Assembly: GCA_036704045.1 (NCBI GenBank)
Contig: DATNQM010000039.1
Span: 1-64,000 of the forward strand
Source: Ancylothrix sp036704045
GTDB taxonomy: Bacteria > Cyanobacteriota > Cyanobacteriia > Cyanobacteriales > Oscillatoriaceae
Direction of reading: 5' to 3'
DNA: 64,000 bases
Below the pieces are notes generated by a model, which did not search any database, had not been told where the DNA came from, and saw only the letters and a program-made list of their open reading frames with translations. Of this stretch, positions 42,824 through 51,256 are shown piece by piece. The position numbers were made by a program, and so were the translations under genes. How positions within the stretch are numbered: position 1 is the stretch's first letter; every line of letters starts with the position of its first letter.

Positions 42824-44575
42824 ATGAATCAAAACAATTCTCAACCCCTAAATAAAAACTCAATAACAAACCCTTTTGTAATGCTTTTATTATGGGTAGT
42901 TATTGGCACCGGCCTACGATTTTCTAACCTCGCAGGTAAACCTCCTTGGACAGACGAATTTGCCACTCTCATAGCTATTTTAGGCCGTTCATTTAAAACA
43001 ACCCCCCTCGATCAATCCATCTCCATAGAAGCTTTATTAACTCCCCTAAAAATTCTTCCCGAAGCGCCCTTAACAAACGTCGTAAATTACATCACAGGAG
43101 AAGATGTACATCCCCCCATTTACTTTGTTTTAGCTCATATTTGGGCCTACTTATTTCCCCCATCTTCCGACTATATTTCTATCTGGGTAGCGCGATCTTT
43201 TCCGGCGCTTTTAGGTGTTTTATCTATCCCTGCAATGTATTTTCTCGCCCGTCTAGCTTTTCGTTCAAATGTAGTAGCCCAATTAGCCGCAGCCTTCATG
43301 GCAGTTTCCCCCTACTCTATTTTTATCTCTCAAGAAGCCCGTCACTATACAATGAGTACATTGTGGGTAATTGCATCCCTTTATTGTTTAATTCAAACCC
43401 TAGAAAACCTCTACAAAAACAACAAAATTCCCACCTGGTTAGGCTTAACTTGGGTCATCATAAACACGCTGGGAATGGCAACTCATTTCTTTTTTGTCCT
43501 TACCTTAATCGCCGAAACCAGCGTTTTATTTTTACTCATATTTGCCAATCATTTACCTGTCTTAAAAAACCTTAAAATTATTCAAAAATTACCTCAAATA
43601 CCCCACACAAATCTCTCATCACTTTATGCCATTATTGCCGGCACCATAGTCGGAACCTTAGTTTGGACACCCCTTTGGTTAAGAATTTATGGAGACGATC
43701 AAACCCAATGGATACACGGCGACGGTAGCTTTAATTTATTAAGCCTAATTAACCCCATTGTCCAAGCCTTAGCTGCTTGGATAACGATGCTTTCATTATT
43801 GCCGGTCGAACATCCTAATATTTTTATTCTAATAATATCTGCCTTAATAATGCTCATATTTTTTATTTGGGCCTTACCCATTTTATGGCGCGGAATTAAA
43901 AAACAACTCACCGGCAATAACCAACTTTCAACCACCATCCTAATCACCTTTATCCTCAGCGCTATTAGCGAATTTTTCATCATTAGTTACATTTTTGGCA
44001 TCGATATTACACGCGGTGCTCGATACAACTTCGTTTACTTTCCAGCCGTCATTCTCCTCATTGCAGCCAGCCTCGCCACAGCCTGGAAAAATCAAATTTC
44101 CTCCCTTTCTCATTCCCAAAAATCCGTTATTCTGATTTGGGGAATGGCATTACTCAGCGCCATCACCGTCGTCTCTAACTTAGGTTATCAAAAATATTAT
44201 CGTCCCGATTTATTCGTTCCCATCATTCAACAAAACACCACTCCAAACTCACCAATTTTAATAGCTACAAATCATCAAACTTTAGTACAAGTTGGAGAAA
44301 TGATGGGCCTAGCTTGGGAATTTAAAAAACAATCACCAAAAACAAAACCCCAATTTCTTCTCGCCCATGAAAAAAATATCCCTTGCCAAGAAACCACTTG
44401 CCAAAGCCCCAAAACTTTGCAAAAAACCCTGGAAAAACTTCCCCGACCTTTAGATTTATGGCTTGTAAACTTCCAAGTACCCGTCAATTTAAAAGACCAA
44501 AATTGCACCCAAAAAACTGAAAAATTGCCCTACATCAACGGCTATGGCTACCAACTTTATCACTGCAAACCTTAA
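42824..44575 (+). CDS. ArnT/GT39-like membrane glycosyltransferase
   Basis: 583 residues, about twelve membrane helices. The first loop carries KPPWTDEFATLIAILG with the Asp-Glu pair, and EDVHPPIYFVLAHIWAYLF and ISQEARHYTMSTLW follow as in GT39-like enzymes. The C-terminal 130 residues form a soluble outer domain with cysteines (CQETTCQS, QNCTQKT) that could be disulfide-bonded. Second GT39-like enzyme in the cassette; both are probably served by the GT2-GtrA fusion between them. Confidence 0.85.
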   Translation: MNQNNSQPLNKNSITNPFVMLLLWVVIGTGLRFSNLAGKPPWTDEFATLIAILGRSFKTTPLDQSISIEALLTPLKILPEAPLTNVVNYITGEDVHPPIYFVLAHIWAYLFPPSSDYISIWVARSFPALLGVLSIPAMYFLARLAFRSNVVAQLAAAFMAVSPYSIFISQEARHYTMSTLWVIASLYCLIQTLENLYKNNKIPTWLGLTWVIINTLGMATHFFFVLTLIAETSVLFLLIFANHLPVLKNLKIIQKLPQIPHTNLSSLYAIIAGTIVGTLVWTPLWLRIYGDDQTQWIHGDGSFNLLSLINPIVQALAAWITMLSLLPVEHPNIFILIISALIMLIFFIWALPILWRGIKKQLTGNNQLSTTILITFILSAISEFFIISYIFGIDITRGARYNFVYFPAVILLIAASLATAWKNQISSLSHSQKSVILIWGMALLSAITVVSNLGYQKYYRPDLFVPIIQQNTTPNSPILIATNHQTLVQVGEMMGLAWEFKKQSPKTKPQFLLAHEKNIPCQETTCQSPKTLQKTLEKLPRPLDLWLVNFQVPVNLKDQNCTQKTEKLPYINGYGYQLYHCKP

Positions 44576-44598
44576 CCTTGCAAAAAATATTTTCAATC

Positions 44599-45888
44599 AT
44601 GGTCAAACCTAACTTAATAACCTACTCATTAACCGCCGCCGCCGTATTAATACTCGCCGCCTGTTCCTTACCATCCCCCCCACAAAAAGTAGTAACAACT
44701 GTACCTGCCACTCTCCCTGTCAAAGAACTTGATCCTTTTTATGAAGGCGTTAGAAGCGCCACTAAAGCAGCCAATTTAGCAAAAACAGCAAAAACACCCC
44801 AACAATTAAACGATGTCGCATTGGCCTGGCTAGAAGCCGTAGAATATATGCAAAAAGTACCTCCTAACAGCCCTAAAAGAGCCTTTGCTCAAAAAAAAGC
44901 TACTGAATATTTGCAAAACTTTACTATCGCCCAACAAAAAGCCGCAAAAAGTGATTTACCTCTCTCTTTTCCCACCTTTAATAGTCACATACTTGATCAA
45001 CAACTAGCTCTTTATTTGTCTTATTTAGCAGCCGTTGGTAAAGCAGATATTCTAATTGTTGGTAGTTCCCGTGCGTTGCAAGGAATTGATCCAAAAACCT
45101 TACAACAATCTCTAGCCAACCAGGGCTATAAAGGACTACAAATTTATAATTTTTCAGTCAATGGTGCAACTGCTCAAGTCGTAGATTTTATGCTCCGCAA
45201 ACTTCTTAAACCTGAACAATTACCCCAAATTATTATTTGGGCAGATGGTGCCAGGGCTTTTAATAGTAGTCGTCCAGATCGCACCTATCAAGCAATTATT
45301 AATTCCCCCGGTTATCAGCACTTAATTGCCGGTCTTTATCCCTCTTTAAATGAATTATTAGCAACTTCTAACCCTAATCCAAAAGAATCTTTTCAACTTA
45401 CTTCTTTTAATAAAACTGCAAGCATTGTAAATCCTACAAAACCCACTCAAATTATTAAACAAATTGATGCCAATGGCTTCTTACCAGTGAACACCCAATT
45501 TACTCCCTCTCAATACTATCAAAATAATCCCAAAGTTAGTGGAGAATTTGACAACGATTATACCGAATTTCAACTTGAGGGCAAACAAACAAAAGCCTTA
45601 GCAAATCTTACTAAATTTACCCAATCTCGGAAAATACCCCTCGTCTTTGTCAACTTACCTCTAACACAAGATTATTTAGATACAACCCGCTACATAGCCG
45701 AACAAAAATTCGTGCAAAAAATGCAGCAAGAATCTGAGCAAAAAAGCTTTATTTTTCGCAATTTATCAGTTTCTACTTTACAACGCAACAACTATTTTCA
45801 AGACCCCAGTCACATTAACCGTGAAGGAGCAGCCGCAGTTGCCCGCCAGCTAGCAGCAGATCCAAACATTCCCTGGCCTAAACGCTAA
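44599..45888 (+). CDS. Lipoprotein with SGNH/DltD-like acyl-transferase or esterase fold
   Basis: 429 residues from ATG 44599; an in-frame TTG 21 bases upstream is less likely. Residues 1-22 form a lipoprotein signal ending LAAC (C22), so the protein is anchored by lipid on the outer face. The central domain has DILIVGSSRALQGID (block I Gly-x-Ser-type nucleophile region) and the late motif FQDPSHINREGAAAVARQL, where an Asp-x-x-His pair is typical of SGNH hydrolases and DltD-like acyltransferases. It may modify the glycan made by its three upstream genes. Distance to the upstream gene is 23 bases. Confidence 0.75.
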   Translation: MVKPNLITYSLTAAAVLILAACSLPSPPQKVVTTVPATLPVKELDPFYEGVRSATKAANLAKTAKTPQQLNDVALAWLEAVEYMQKVPPNSPKRAFAQKKATEYLQNFTIAQQKAAKSDLPLSFPTFNSHILDQQLALYLSYLAAVGKADILIVGSSRALQGIDPKTLQQSLANQGYKGLQIYNFSVNGATAQVVDFMLRKLLKPEQLPQIIIWADGARAFNSSRPDRTYQAIINSPGYQHLIAGLYPSLNELLATSNPNPKESFQLTSFNKTASIVNPTKPTQIIKQIDANGFLPVNTQFTPSQYYQNNPKVSGEFDNDYTEFQLEGKQTKALANLTKFTQSRKIPLVFVNLPLTQDYLDTTRYIAEQKFVQKMQQESEQKSFIFRNLSVSTLQRNNYFQDPSHINREGAAAVARQLAADPNIPWPKR

Positions 45889-46103
45889 TTTACAACTTAA
45901 AATATACTTTTTCTACCCCTCTTTCCTCTTTCTTAAGGTGGGAATTAGGGATTAATTTTATCTACTTTTTATATCAATTGAAAGACGTAATTTATAGACT
46001 AACTTGTTATCGTAAAAATTATAACCCAACCATTACAACGAACTCTGCCATTTTTGTGCAGAATTCCACAAATCTCAACTCACTACAACCTAAAAATTTT
46101 ACC

Positions 46104-47219
46104 ATGACTAAGACAGAAGTTTTGACCCTAAACACAGAATTAGAAATTCCAGTCTTCCCTGTAAAACCCCCAACAACTCCAAATTATGAAAAAGCCGAAC
46201 AGCAATTTATAACGCTGTTAGAAATGGAAGATTTAGACAATAAAATTATTGAAGAAGCCGCCCTAATTAGTGACTTTGAACAAACTCTAGCCTCTGCCAT
46301 TCAACGCGCCTATCACTCCCCTTTATGCCAAGAATCAGCCCATCTTTTTTTAATGAGAATTTTATATAAAATTAATCGTCTTAACCTTTTTTGGTACGAC
46401 GATTTAGAGAACTATAAAAACGAAAGATCCGCCTATTTACGAAAAATCCGCGACCAAATAGAGGAACCTTGGCAAGCATGGGAACTGTCACAACTTGATG
46501 TAGAATCAATCAAAAAACTCGACATCAAACAAGCCTTAATAGAACGCGGAGAATACGACTTAAACCCACCCCTTACCCCAGAAAGCCGGTTTATTCGAGA
46601 AAGCATGAGTCTAACCGGTTACAAGCATCTTTTATCTATCGCCTCTTTTGATGGTTTAGTTGAAGCAAGCCGGTTATCTCGGATTATCGGCGGTGCCGCT
46701 AATGAAGTCCAAGCAACCCTCACTCGCGTTCTTTTTGAAGAATACGGTGGCGGTCGCTTGCCTCGTAAACACTCCACCTTTTTTGCACAAATGTTAGCAG
46801 ATTTAGGACTGCATACCGAACCAGAAGCTTATTTTAATATCGTCCCAGCAGACGTTCTAGCTTCAATTAACCACAACTTCTTATTAACCGAAAGAAAAAG
46901 ACATTTTCTCCGCTACAATGGCGGACTTACTTACTTTGAAATAGCCGGCCCCGCCATTTATCAAAACTATCTCGTAGCCGCCCAACGTCTGGGACTATCT
47001 CAAGCAGCAATGGGTTATTGGGAACTGCACATCAAAGAAGATGAAAGGCATGGTAAATGGATGCTAGAAAATGTCGCCCTTCCCCTAATTGAAATGTATC
47101 CCAATGATGCTTGGGAATTAGTCCTTGGTTATGACCAAGAAAAACTCATCGGTGACCGGGCTGCTAAAGCTGTAGTTCTATCAATTCAAGACGCAGAAAT
47201 GGCAGCATCTTGCACTTAA
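46104..47219 (+). CDS. Haem-oxygenase-fold iron-containing redox enzyme-like protein
   Basis: 371 residues from ATG 46104; an earlier in-frame TTG would add 42 unconserved residues. The C-terminal 230 residues are helical and match the 'iron-containing redox enzyme' group with a haem-oxygenase-like diiron fold. Candidate ligands lie in LFEEYGGGRLPRKH, then ELHIKEDERHGKWM, where Glu/His/Asp/His residues are spaced as in diiron HDO enzymes. Known relatives cleave C-C or N-O bonds of small molecules. The substrate here is unknown. The gene is convergent with a methyltransferase gene and shares a bidirectional terminator. Confidence 0.75.
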   Translation: MTKTEVLTLNTELEIPVFPVKPPTTPNYEKAEQQFITLLEMEDLDNKIIEEAALISDFEQTLASAIQRAYHSPLCQESAHLFLMRILYKINRLNLFWYDDLENYKNERSAYLRKIRDQIEEPWQAWELSQLDVESIKKLDIKQALIERGEYDLNPPLTPESRFIRESMSLTGYKHLLSIASFDGLVEASRLSRIIGGAANEVQATLTRVLFEEYGGGRLPRKHSTFFAQMLADLGLHTEPEAYFNIVPADVLASINHNFLLTERKRHFLRYNGGLTYFEIAGPAIYQNYLVAAQRLGLSQAAMGYWELHIKEDERHGKWMLENVALPLIEMYPNDAWELVLGYDQEKLIGDRAAKAVVLSIQDAEMAASCT

Positions 47220-47226
47220 ATTAAAA

Positions 47227-47249
47227 GCCGGTTTCTCCCAGAAACCGGC
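47227..47249. terminator. Bidirectional terminator hairpin
   Basis: Perfect 10-bp stem GCCGGTTTCT (47227-47236)/AGAAACCGGC (47240-47249) with a CCC loop between convergent genes. Sequences on both sides are A/T-rich: ACTTTTAAAA on the plus side and TTTTAATTTAAG on the minus side. The stem ends are the frequent GCCGGT/ACCGGC motif. Confidence 0.8.
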
Positions 47250-47273
47250 ACTTTTAAAATCCAAATTTTGTAT

Positions 47274-48011
47274 TTATAAGGCAGTCAAAATACGCAATAA
47301 CTCCTTTGATACATCCACCACACCCTTTTGCTGCTTTGTAAATAAAACACCGGCCAATAAATACAGCCTTTCTGAATAAAAAGCCTGATTACTTTCCCGC
47401 ATTTCCGCTATCCGATTTCTCACCTTTGGTTCCGAACTATACTCCCCAAAGGGCAAAGGTGAAACCGTAAAATTAGCAACCAAATAACCCTTAGATTTAG
47501 CATCCTCAATTAAGCCCACTGGGTTACAATAACTCGAAGCCAAAACCATAACATTTTTATAACCCAAATCGAGCAATTTTTTTGTTACTGTAATGCCATC
47601 CATTCCCCCATGTAAAAGCGGTTGATAAAGCTTATTATCCCTCGCCGGCAAATAAGGAGGATTGGATACCAAATAATCAGCCGGTGGCTTTATAGAGTCA
47701 AATAAACACTGATTATGAAGCACAAAATTCTGACTCAAACCAGCCTTAGCAATTTTTGCTTTTGCCACCTCACAAGCCAGTTTATTTAACTCATATCCGT
47801 GAACTCTACCCGTAAAATTTGCTTTCGACAAAGCCTTAATCATCGGCATTCCATCCCCAGTTCCAAATTCAACAATAGAATTAGAACCTTTGCAAATATT
47901 TAAAACTAAAGACTCCAAACAATAAGCATAAAAATCCGACTCTTCTGGACAAAAGAAAACTTCCTTAGAAGTTGTAGTGGAGACAAACATAAAATCATTT
48001 AATTTAGACAA
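47274..48011 (-). CDS. Class I SAM-dependent methyltransferase with NPPY motif
   Basis: 245 residues. Motif I reads SIVEFGTGDGMPMIKAL (about 41-57). The catalytic motif is DYLVSNPPYLPARD (about 113-126), the NPPY signature of enzymes that methylate planar nitrogen atoms such as the glutamine of release factors (PrmC/HemK) or adenine/guanine of RNA (RlmG-like). The protein is shorter than PrmC and lacks its N-terminal helical domain, so the substrate is uncertain. The plus-strand terminator between it and the haem-oxygenase-fold gene is shared. Confidence 0.85.
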   Translation of the reverse strand: MSKLNDFMFVSTTTSKEVFFCPEESDFYAYCLESLVLNICKGSNSIVEFGTGDGMPMIKALSKANFTGRVHGYELNKLACEVAKAKIAKAGLSQNFVLHNQCLFDSIKPPADYLVSNPPYLPARDNKLYQPLLHGGMDGITVTKKLLDLGYKNVMVLASSYCNPVGLIEDAKSKGYLVANFTVSPLPFGEYSSEPKVRNRIAEMRESNQAFYSERLYLLAGVLFTKQQKGVVDVSKELLRILTAL

Positions 48012-48358
48012 CTACATATAACTTAATCTTCTAAACATAAAGCTACCTCTATCGTGAGTTGTAACAATTTATACAACTTCAGTTCGCCTCACCGGCCTCC
48101 TTATCTATTCCCCTATCAACCAACTTTATAAATTGTTCAAACTTTTAAACAATCTCATCCTTTAAAACTATTAATTTCCTTAAAATTATAGAAAATTTAA
48201 AAAATCAAGCCTCAAACCCAACACCTAAAAACTACAATTCTGTCACCCATCTAAAGACAGAAAAACCCCTAATTATTTCCATCAATAAAATCCTCCCAAA
48301 CCTCACAGCATACCACCCTAAAAAACCACACATATTCCACAACAAACACATCAAAACC
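48012..48358. other. Intergenic region with no recognised feature
   Basis: 347 AT- and C-rich bases between the NPPY methyltransferase gene and the DUF3318 gene, both on the minus strand. I see no stable hairpin with a U-run, open frame or RNA gene. It must hold the methyltransferase promoter. Confidence 0.5.
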
Positions 48359-48970
48359 CTACCCGTCACCCCTAAGAGAATCGGGAACCTCCACCGACGA
48401 CAAACCCCCCAAAGACCGCAAATTTTGACAGCGAATTAACTCAATAAAATTCAAACCAGAACGCCCCTCAATTTTTGCCACAGTTTCAATAGCCTTCAAC
48501 AAAAAACTTGCCGCATCCGTTGGCGAATAACCCCGTCTTTGCGCCACCCTAATTGCCTCTTCATCCGCCTGCAACTCAACCCCAGAACTATGATTAGACC
48601 GCCAAACTTGCCCACCAGCAAGAACACTCAAACCCCCCCCAACAATTACCCCCACCACATCAACTTGCACCAATTCCACCAAAGTCCCCACCACACCGGC
48701 CACCATTAATACCTGATACAAATCAAACTTAAACCACCGTATTTTATTCAACCAAATTGCACTCCTCAACAACAACAAATCTCGCTGCTGTCCCGGCATT
48801 TTCTCCCACAAATCAAAATTAATTAAAATAAGTTTTTCCACCGCCCAAGGCATCGGAAAAGGAATTTCAACAACAACTTTTTGCTGTGGTGAACTCATAA
48901 TCTTTGTCCCCATCCGTGCAGAAGCAGGTAACAAATCTAACAACCGTTGAATTTCAGAATCTTGATGCAT
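48359..48970 (-). CDS. DUF3318-family membrane protein
   Basis: 203 residues. The N-terminus (RLLDLLPASARMGTKIM) leads to a soluble part, then DLWEKMPGQQRDLLLLRSAIWL and two hydrophobic helices (about 104-122 and 124-140). A QADEEAIRVAQRRGYSPTDAA segment follows; this arrangement fits the cyanobacterial DUF3318 family, which recalls M48-like peptidase neighbours without a visible HExxH. Function unknown. A 13-bp inverted repeat lies directly upstream. Confidence 0.65.
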   Translation of the reverse strand: MHQDSEIQRLLDLLPASARMGTKIMSSPQQKVVVEIPFPMPWAVEKLILINFDLWEKMPGQQRDLLLLRSAIWLNKIRWFKFDLYQVLMVAGVVGTLVELVQVDVVGVIVGGGLSVLAGGQVWRSNHSSGVELQADEEAIRVAQRRGYSPTDAASFLLKAIETVAKIEGRSGLNFIELIRCQNLRSLGGLSSVEVPDSLRGDG

Positions 48971-48996
48971 ACTTTTTTACTACCTCACAAAAAATC

Positions 48997-49071
48997 AACC
49001 GCAGATAAACAAAACTAACTTCTTTAACCCAACCAAAAAACTAGCCTATTCATCAGCATTTATCTGCGGTT
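48997..49071. repeat. Perfect 13-bp inverted repeat
   Basis: AACCGCAGATAAA (48997-49009) and TTTATCTGCGGTT (49059-49071), separated by 49 bases, in the 127-base gap between the nucleoside-transporter gene and the DUF3318 gene. A related fragment, GTTTATCTGC, occurs at about 57854-57863. This suggests a small interspersed repeat or miniature element. Confidence 0.65.
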
Positions 49072-49097
49072 TTAAATCATTTATCTCCACTTCCAAA

Positions 49098-50630
49098 TCA
49101 CCGTTTCACCGGCACCTTTGGAGTCTTATTAACTTCTGGACTAACTTTTGGTGCCGTAGTCGGAGTCGGTGCCGGTGGCGGTGGCGGAGACACCTGCTGT
49201 TGCTGCACCGGCGCCACTTTCTGCCCTAAAATACTCGCATCACCATTATCAAAAACCCCCGCAATACAAGCAATCATCAAAGTTGCCAACGTCCCAACAA
49301 ACAAAGCCTTCCAACCCAACTCAGAAATATCCTTACGTCGAGACGGAATCAAAGCAATAGTACCCCCCACAAAAATCCCCACCGAAGCCAAATGAGCAAA
49401 CCCAGAAAGCGCATAACTTACAATCAAAACCGTTCTCTCACTCACCAACCCATTTTTTGCAGCTTCCGCCAAAGCTTGATAAGGCGGAATAGCCGTCTCT
49501 AAAAGCCGACGCCCAATAATCACAGAAGCAGTCCAAGAATCCTCAAAAGGCACACCAGTTAACAAAGTCAAAGGATAAAATAACGCCCCTTGAATATTAG
49601 CCAAAGTCAACCATTGAAAAACAGTTCCTATCGGTGCCGGTAATGCCGCCAACGCCGCAAAAATTTGATTAATTAAAGAAACCAAACCCACAATTAAAAT
49701 CAACACAGCCCCAATCGAAACAGCCATTTTTACCCCTTCCAACGCCCCCAAAATAGCAGCATCCAAAGGACTAACTCGCTGAATCGGTTCCCCCATAGCC
49801 GTTTCTTTAGCCATCCGTTCTTCTTTTTCTTCCAAATCTTCCCCATCAAAATCAGTACCAGTGTAATCCTTTGCTTGACGATTACTAATTTTTTCCTCCG
49901 CAGGAATTCCACCAGCAGTTAGAGGCATTTCTGTTTCAGGAACCAAAATTTTAGACAACACAAAACAAGCCGGTATCGCCATAATAGAAGCCGACACCAA
50001 ATGACCTAAAATATTTGGAAAAACCGGCCTCAAATAACTAACATAAATCGCCAAAGTCGAAGAAGCCGCCGTACCAAAACAACAAGCCAAAATCGCACAA
50101 AGTTCACTACGAGTCATCTTCGGCAAATAAGGTTTAACCACAATTGCCGCCTCAATTCCCACAAAAATATTCGCCGCCCCACTAAGGGCTTCAGCCCCAC
50201 TCAAACCCATTACTTTATAAAAAATCTTAGCAAAAACATTAGTAATGACTTGAATCACCCCAATATTTTCTAACAAAGCCATCAAACCAGAAAAGAAAAC
50301 CACCGTCGGCAACGCCCGAAACGCAAAAATATAACCTAAATTCACAGCAGCCGGTCTCGTTGGCAACGGCACAATATTACTACCAAAAACAAAATTAGCA
50401 CCCGTATCTGCCGCTAAAAATACCCCATCCAACAAACTACTAAAACCTTGTAACAAATCTCTCGTAATTGGAACCCGAAAAACAAAAGCCCCTAAAATTA
50501 ATTGCAAAGCAATACCAGAAAAAATCACACGCCAAGGAACAATACGGCGATGTTCCGAAAACAACCACGCAATCGCACACAAACCAAAAATGCCAAGAAA
50601 CGAAATAACGTTATACATCAAAGGAGGCAT
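49098..50630 (-). CDS. nupC: NupC/CNT-family nucleoside transporter
   Basis: 510 residues. A concentrative nucleoside transporter that imports nucleosides with Na+ or H+. Family motifs are visible: FGLCAIAWLFSEHRRIVPWRVI and LILGAFVFRVP at the N-terminus, then TVVFFSGLMALLENIGVIQ, GAANIFVGIEAAIVVKPYL and YALSGFAHLASVGIFVGG near the C-terminus. There is a charged cytoplasmic insert in the middle (about 255-275, EKISNRQAKDYTGTDFDG) and a proline-rich C-terminal tail of about 40 residues (QQQVSPPPPPAPTPTT). The tail is unusual for the family. Confidence 0.92.
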   Translation of the reverse strand: MPPLMYNVISFLGIFGLCAIAWLFSEHRRIVPWRVIFSGIALQLILGAFVFRVPITRDLLQGFSSLLDGVFLAADTGANFVFGSNIVPLPTRPAAVNLGYIFAFRALPTVVFFSGLMALLENIGVIQVITNVFAKIFYKVMGLSGAEALSGAANIFVGIEAAIVVKPYLPKMTRSELCAILACCFGTAASSTLAIYVSYLRPVFPNILGHLVSASIMAIPACFVLSKILVPETEMPLTAGGIPAEEKISNRQAKDYTGTDFDGEDLEEKEERMAKETAMGEPIQRVSPLDAAILGALEGVKMAVSIGAVLILIVGLVSLINQIFAALAALPAPIGTVFQWLTLANIQGALFYPLTLLTGVPFEDSWTASVIIGRRLLETAIPPYQALAEAAKNGLVSERTVLIVSYALSGFAHLASVGIFVGGTIALIPSRRKDISELGWKALFVGTLATLMIACIAGVFDNGDASILGQKVAPVQQQQVSPPPPPAPTPTTAPKVSPEVNKTPKVPVKR

Positions 50631-50922
50631 GAAATTTAATCCTCTTGCTGGTTGACAGAAGAAAAACCCTTAGCCTGTGTGAGTGTCATTTCTGTTTGAA
50701 TCATTCAAACTCCATGCACCGGCAACGACACCACCCAGACAATAAGAGAATAACTAAAAATGACACAATGTAATAGCAGCGTCGTTCTAAAATAATTAAG
50801 TAACAAGAAATTTACTCGCAATCTTAACAATTTGTAAACTACTCCAGTAAATTTCACCCCCATACATCAACCGGCCTCAAATCAGAGATAATCATGATGA
50901 ATAAATCGAGGAATTTCAGGAC

Positions 50923-51183
50923 ATGGATGCTTTTGACCTAAACCCCCCTCAGTGGACAAACAAAGCCGTTCACGCCTGGGACTTCTCCTGCCCCAGATGC
51001 AAAGCAACCTCAATGGAAGCTTTACAAGTTTGGATTAACCGCCGTTCCCCCGTCTACACCGAAGATCACCGTCGCAAATGGCAAGAATTTTATGAATGTA
51101 ACTGTGGTTCTAGCTGGTGGGCTTGGAGTAACGAACGCCCCCCTTCAACCTTGCGCCAAACCGATGAATTTGACGAATTTTAA
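50923..51183 (+). CDS. Small conserved zinc-ribbon-like protein
   Basis: 86 residues. C23 and C26 (FSCPRC) and C59 and C61 (ECNCG) could form a single zinc site of CxxC...CxC type. The rest is Trp- and charged-residue-rich (RKWQEFYECNCGSSWWAWSNE). No signal peptide or membrane helix. Not recognised beyond a cyanobacterial-type hypothetical protein. It is a single gene flanked by divergent and convergent neighbours. Confidence 0.75.
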   Translation: MDAFDLNPPQWTNKAVHAWDFSCPRCKATSMEALQVWINRRSPVYTEDHRRKWQEFYECNCGSSWWAWSNERPPSTLRQTDEFDEF

Positions 51184-51256
51184 ACCCTAATATTTTTTGT
51201 CTTTTGTCATCAAAATTTAACCACTCTTAACCCTTAGTAACAGACATTTTCTTGGC

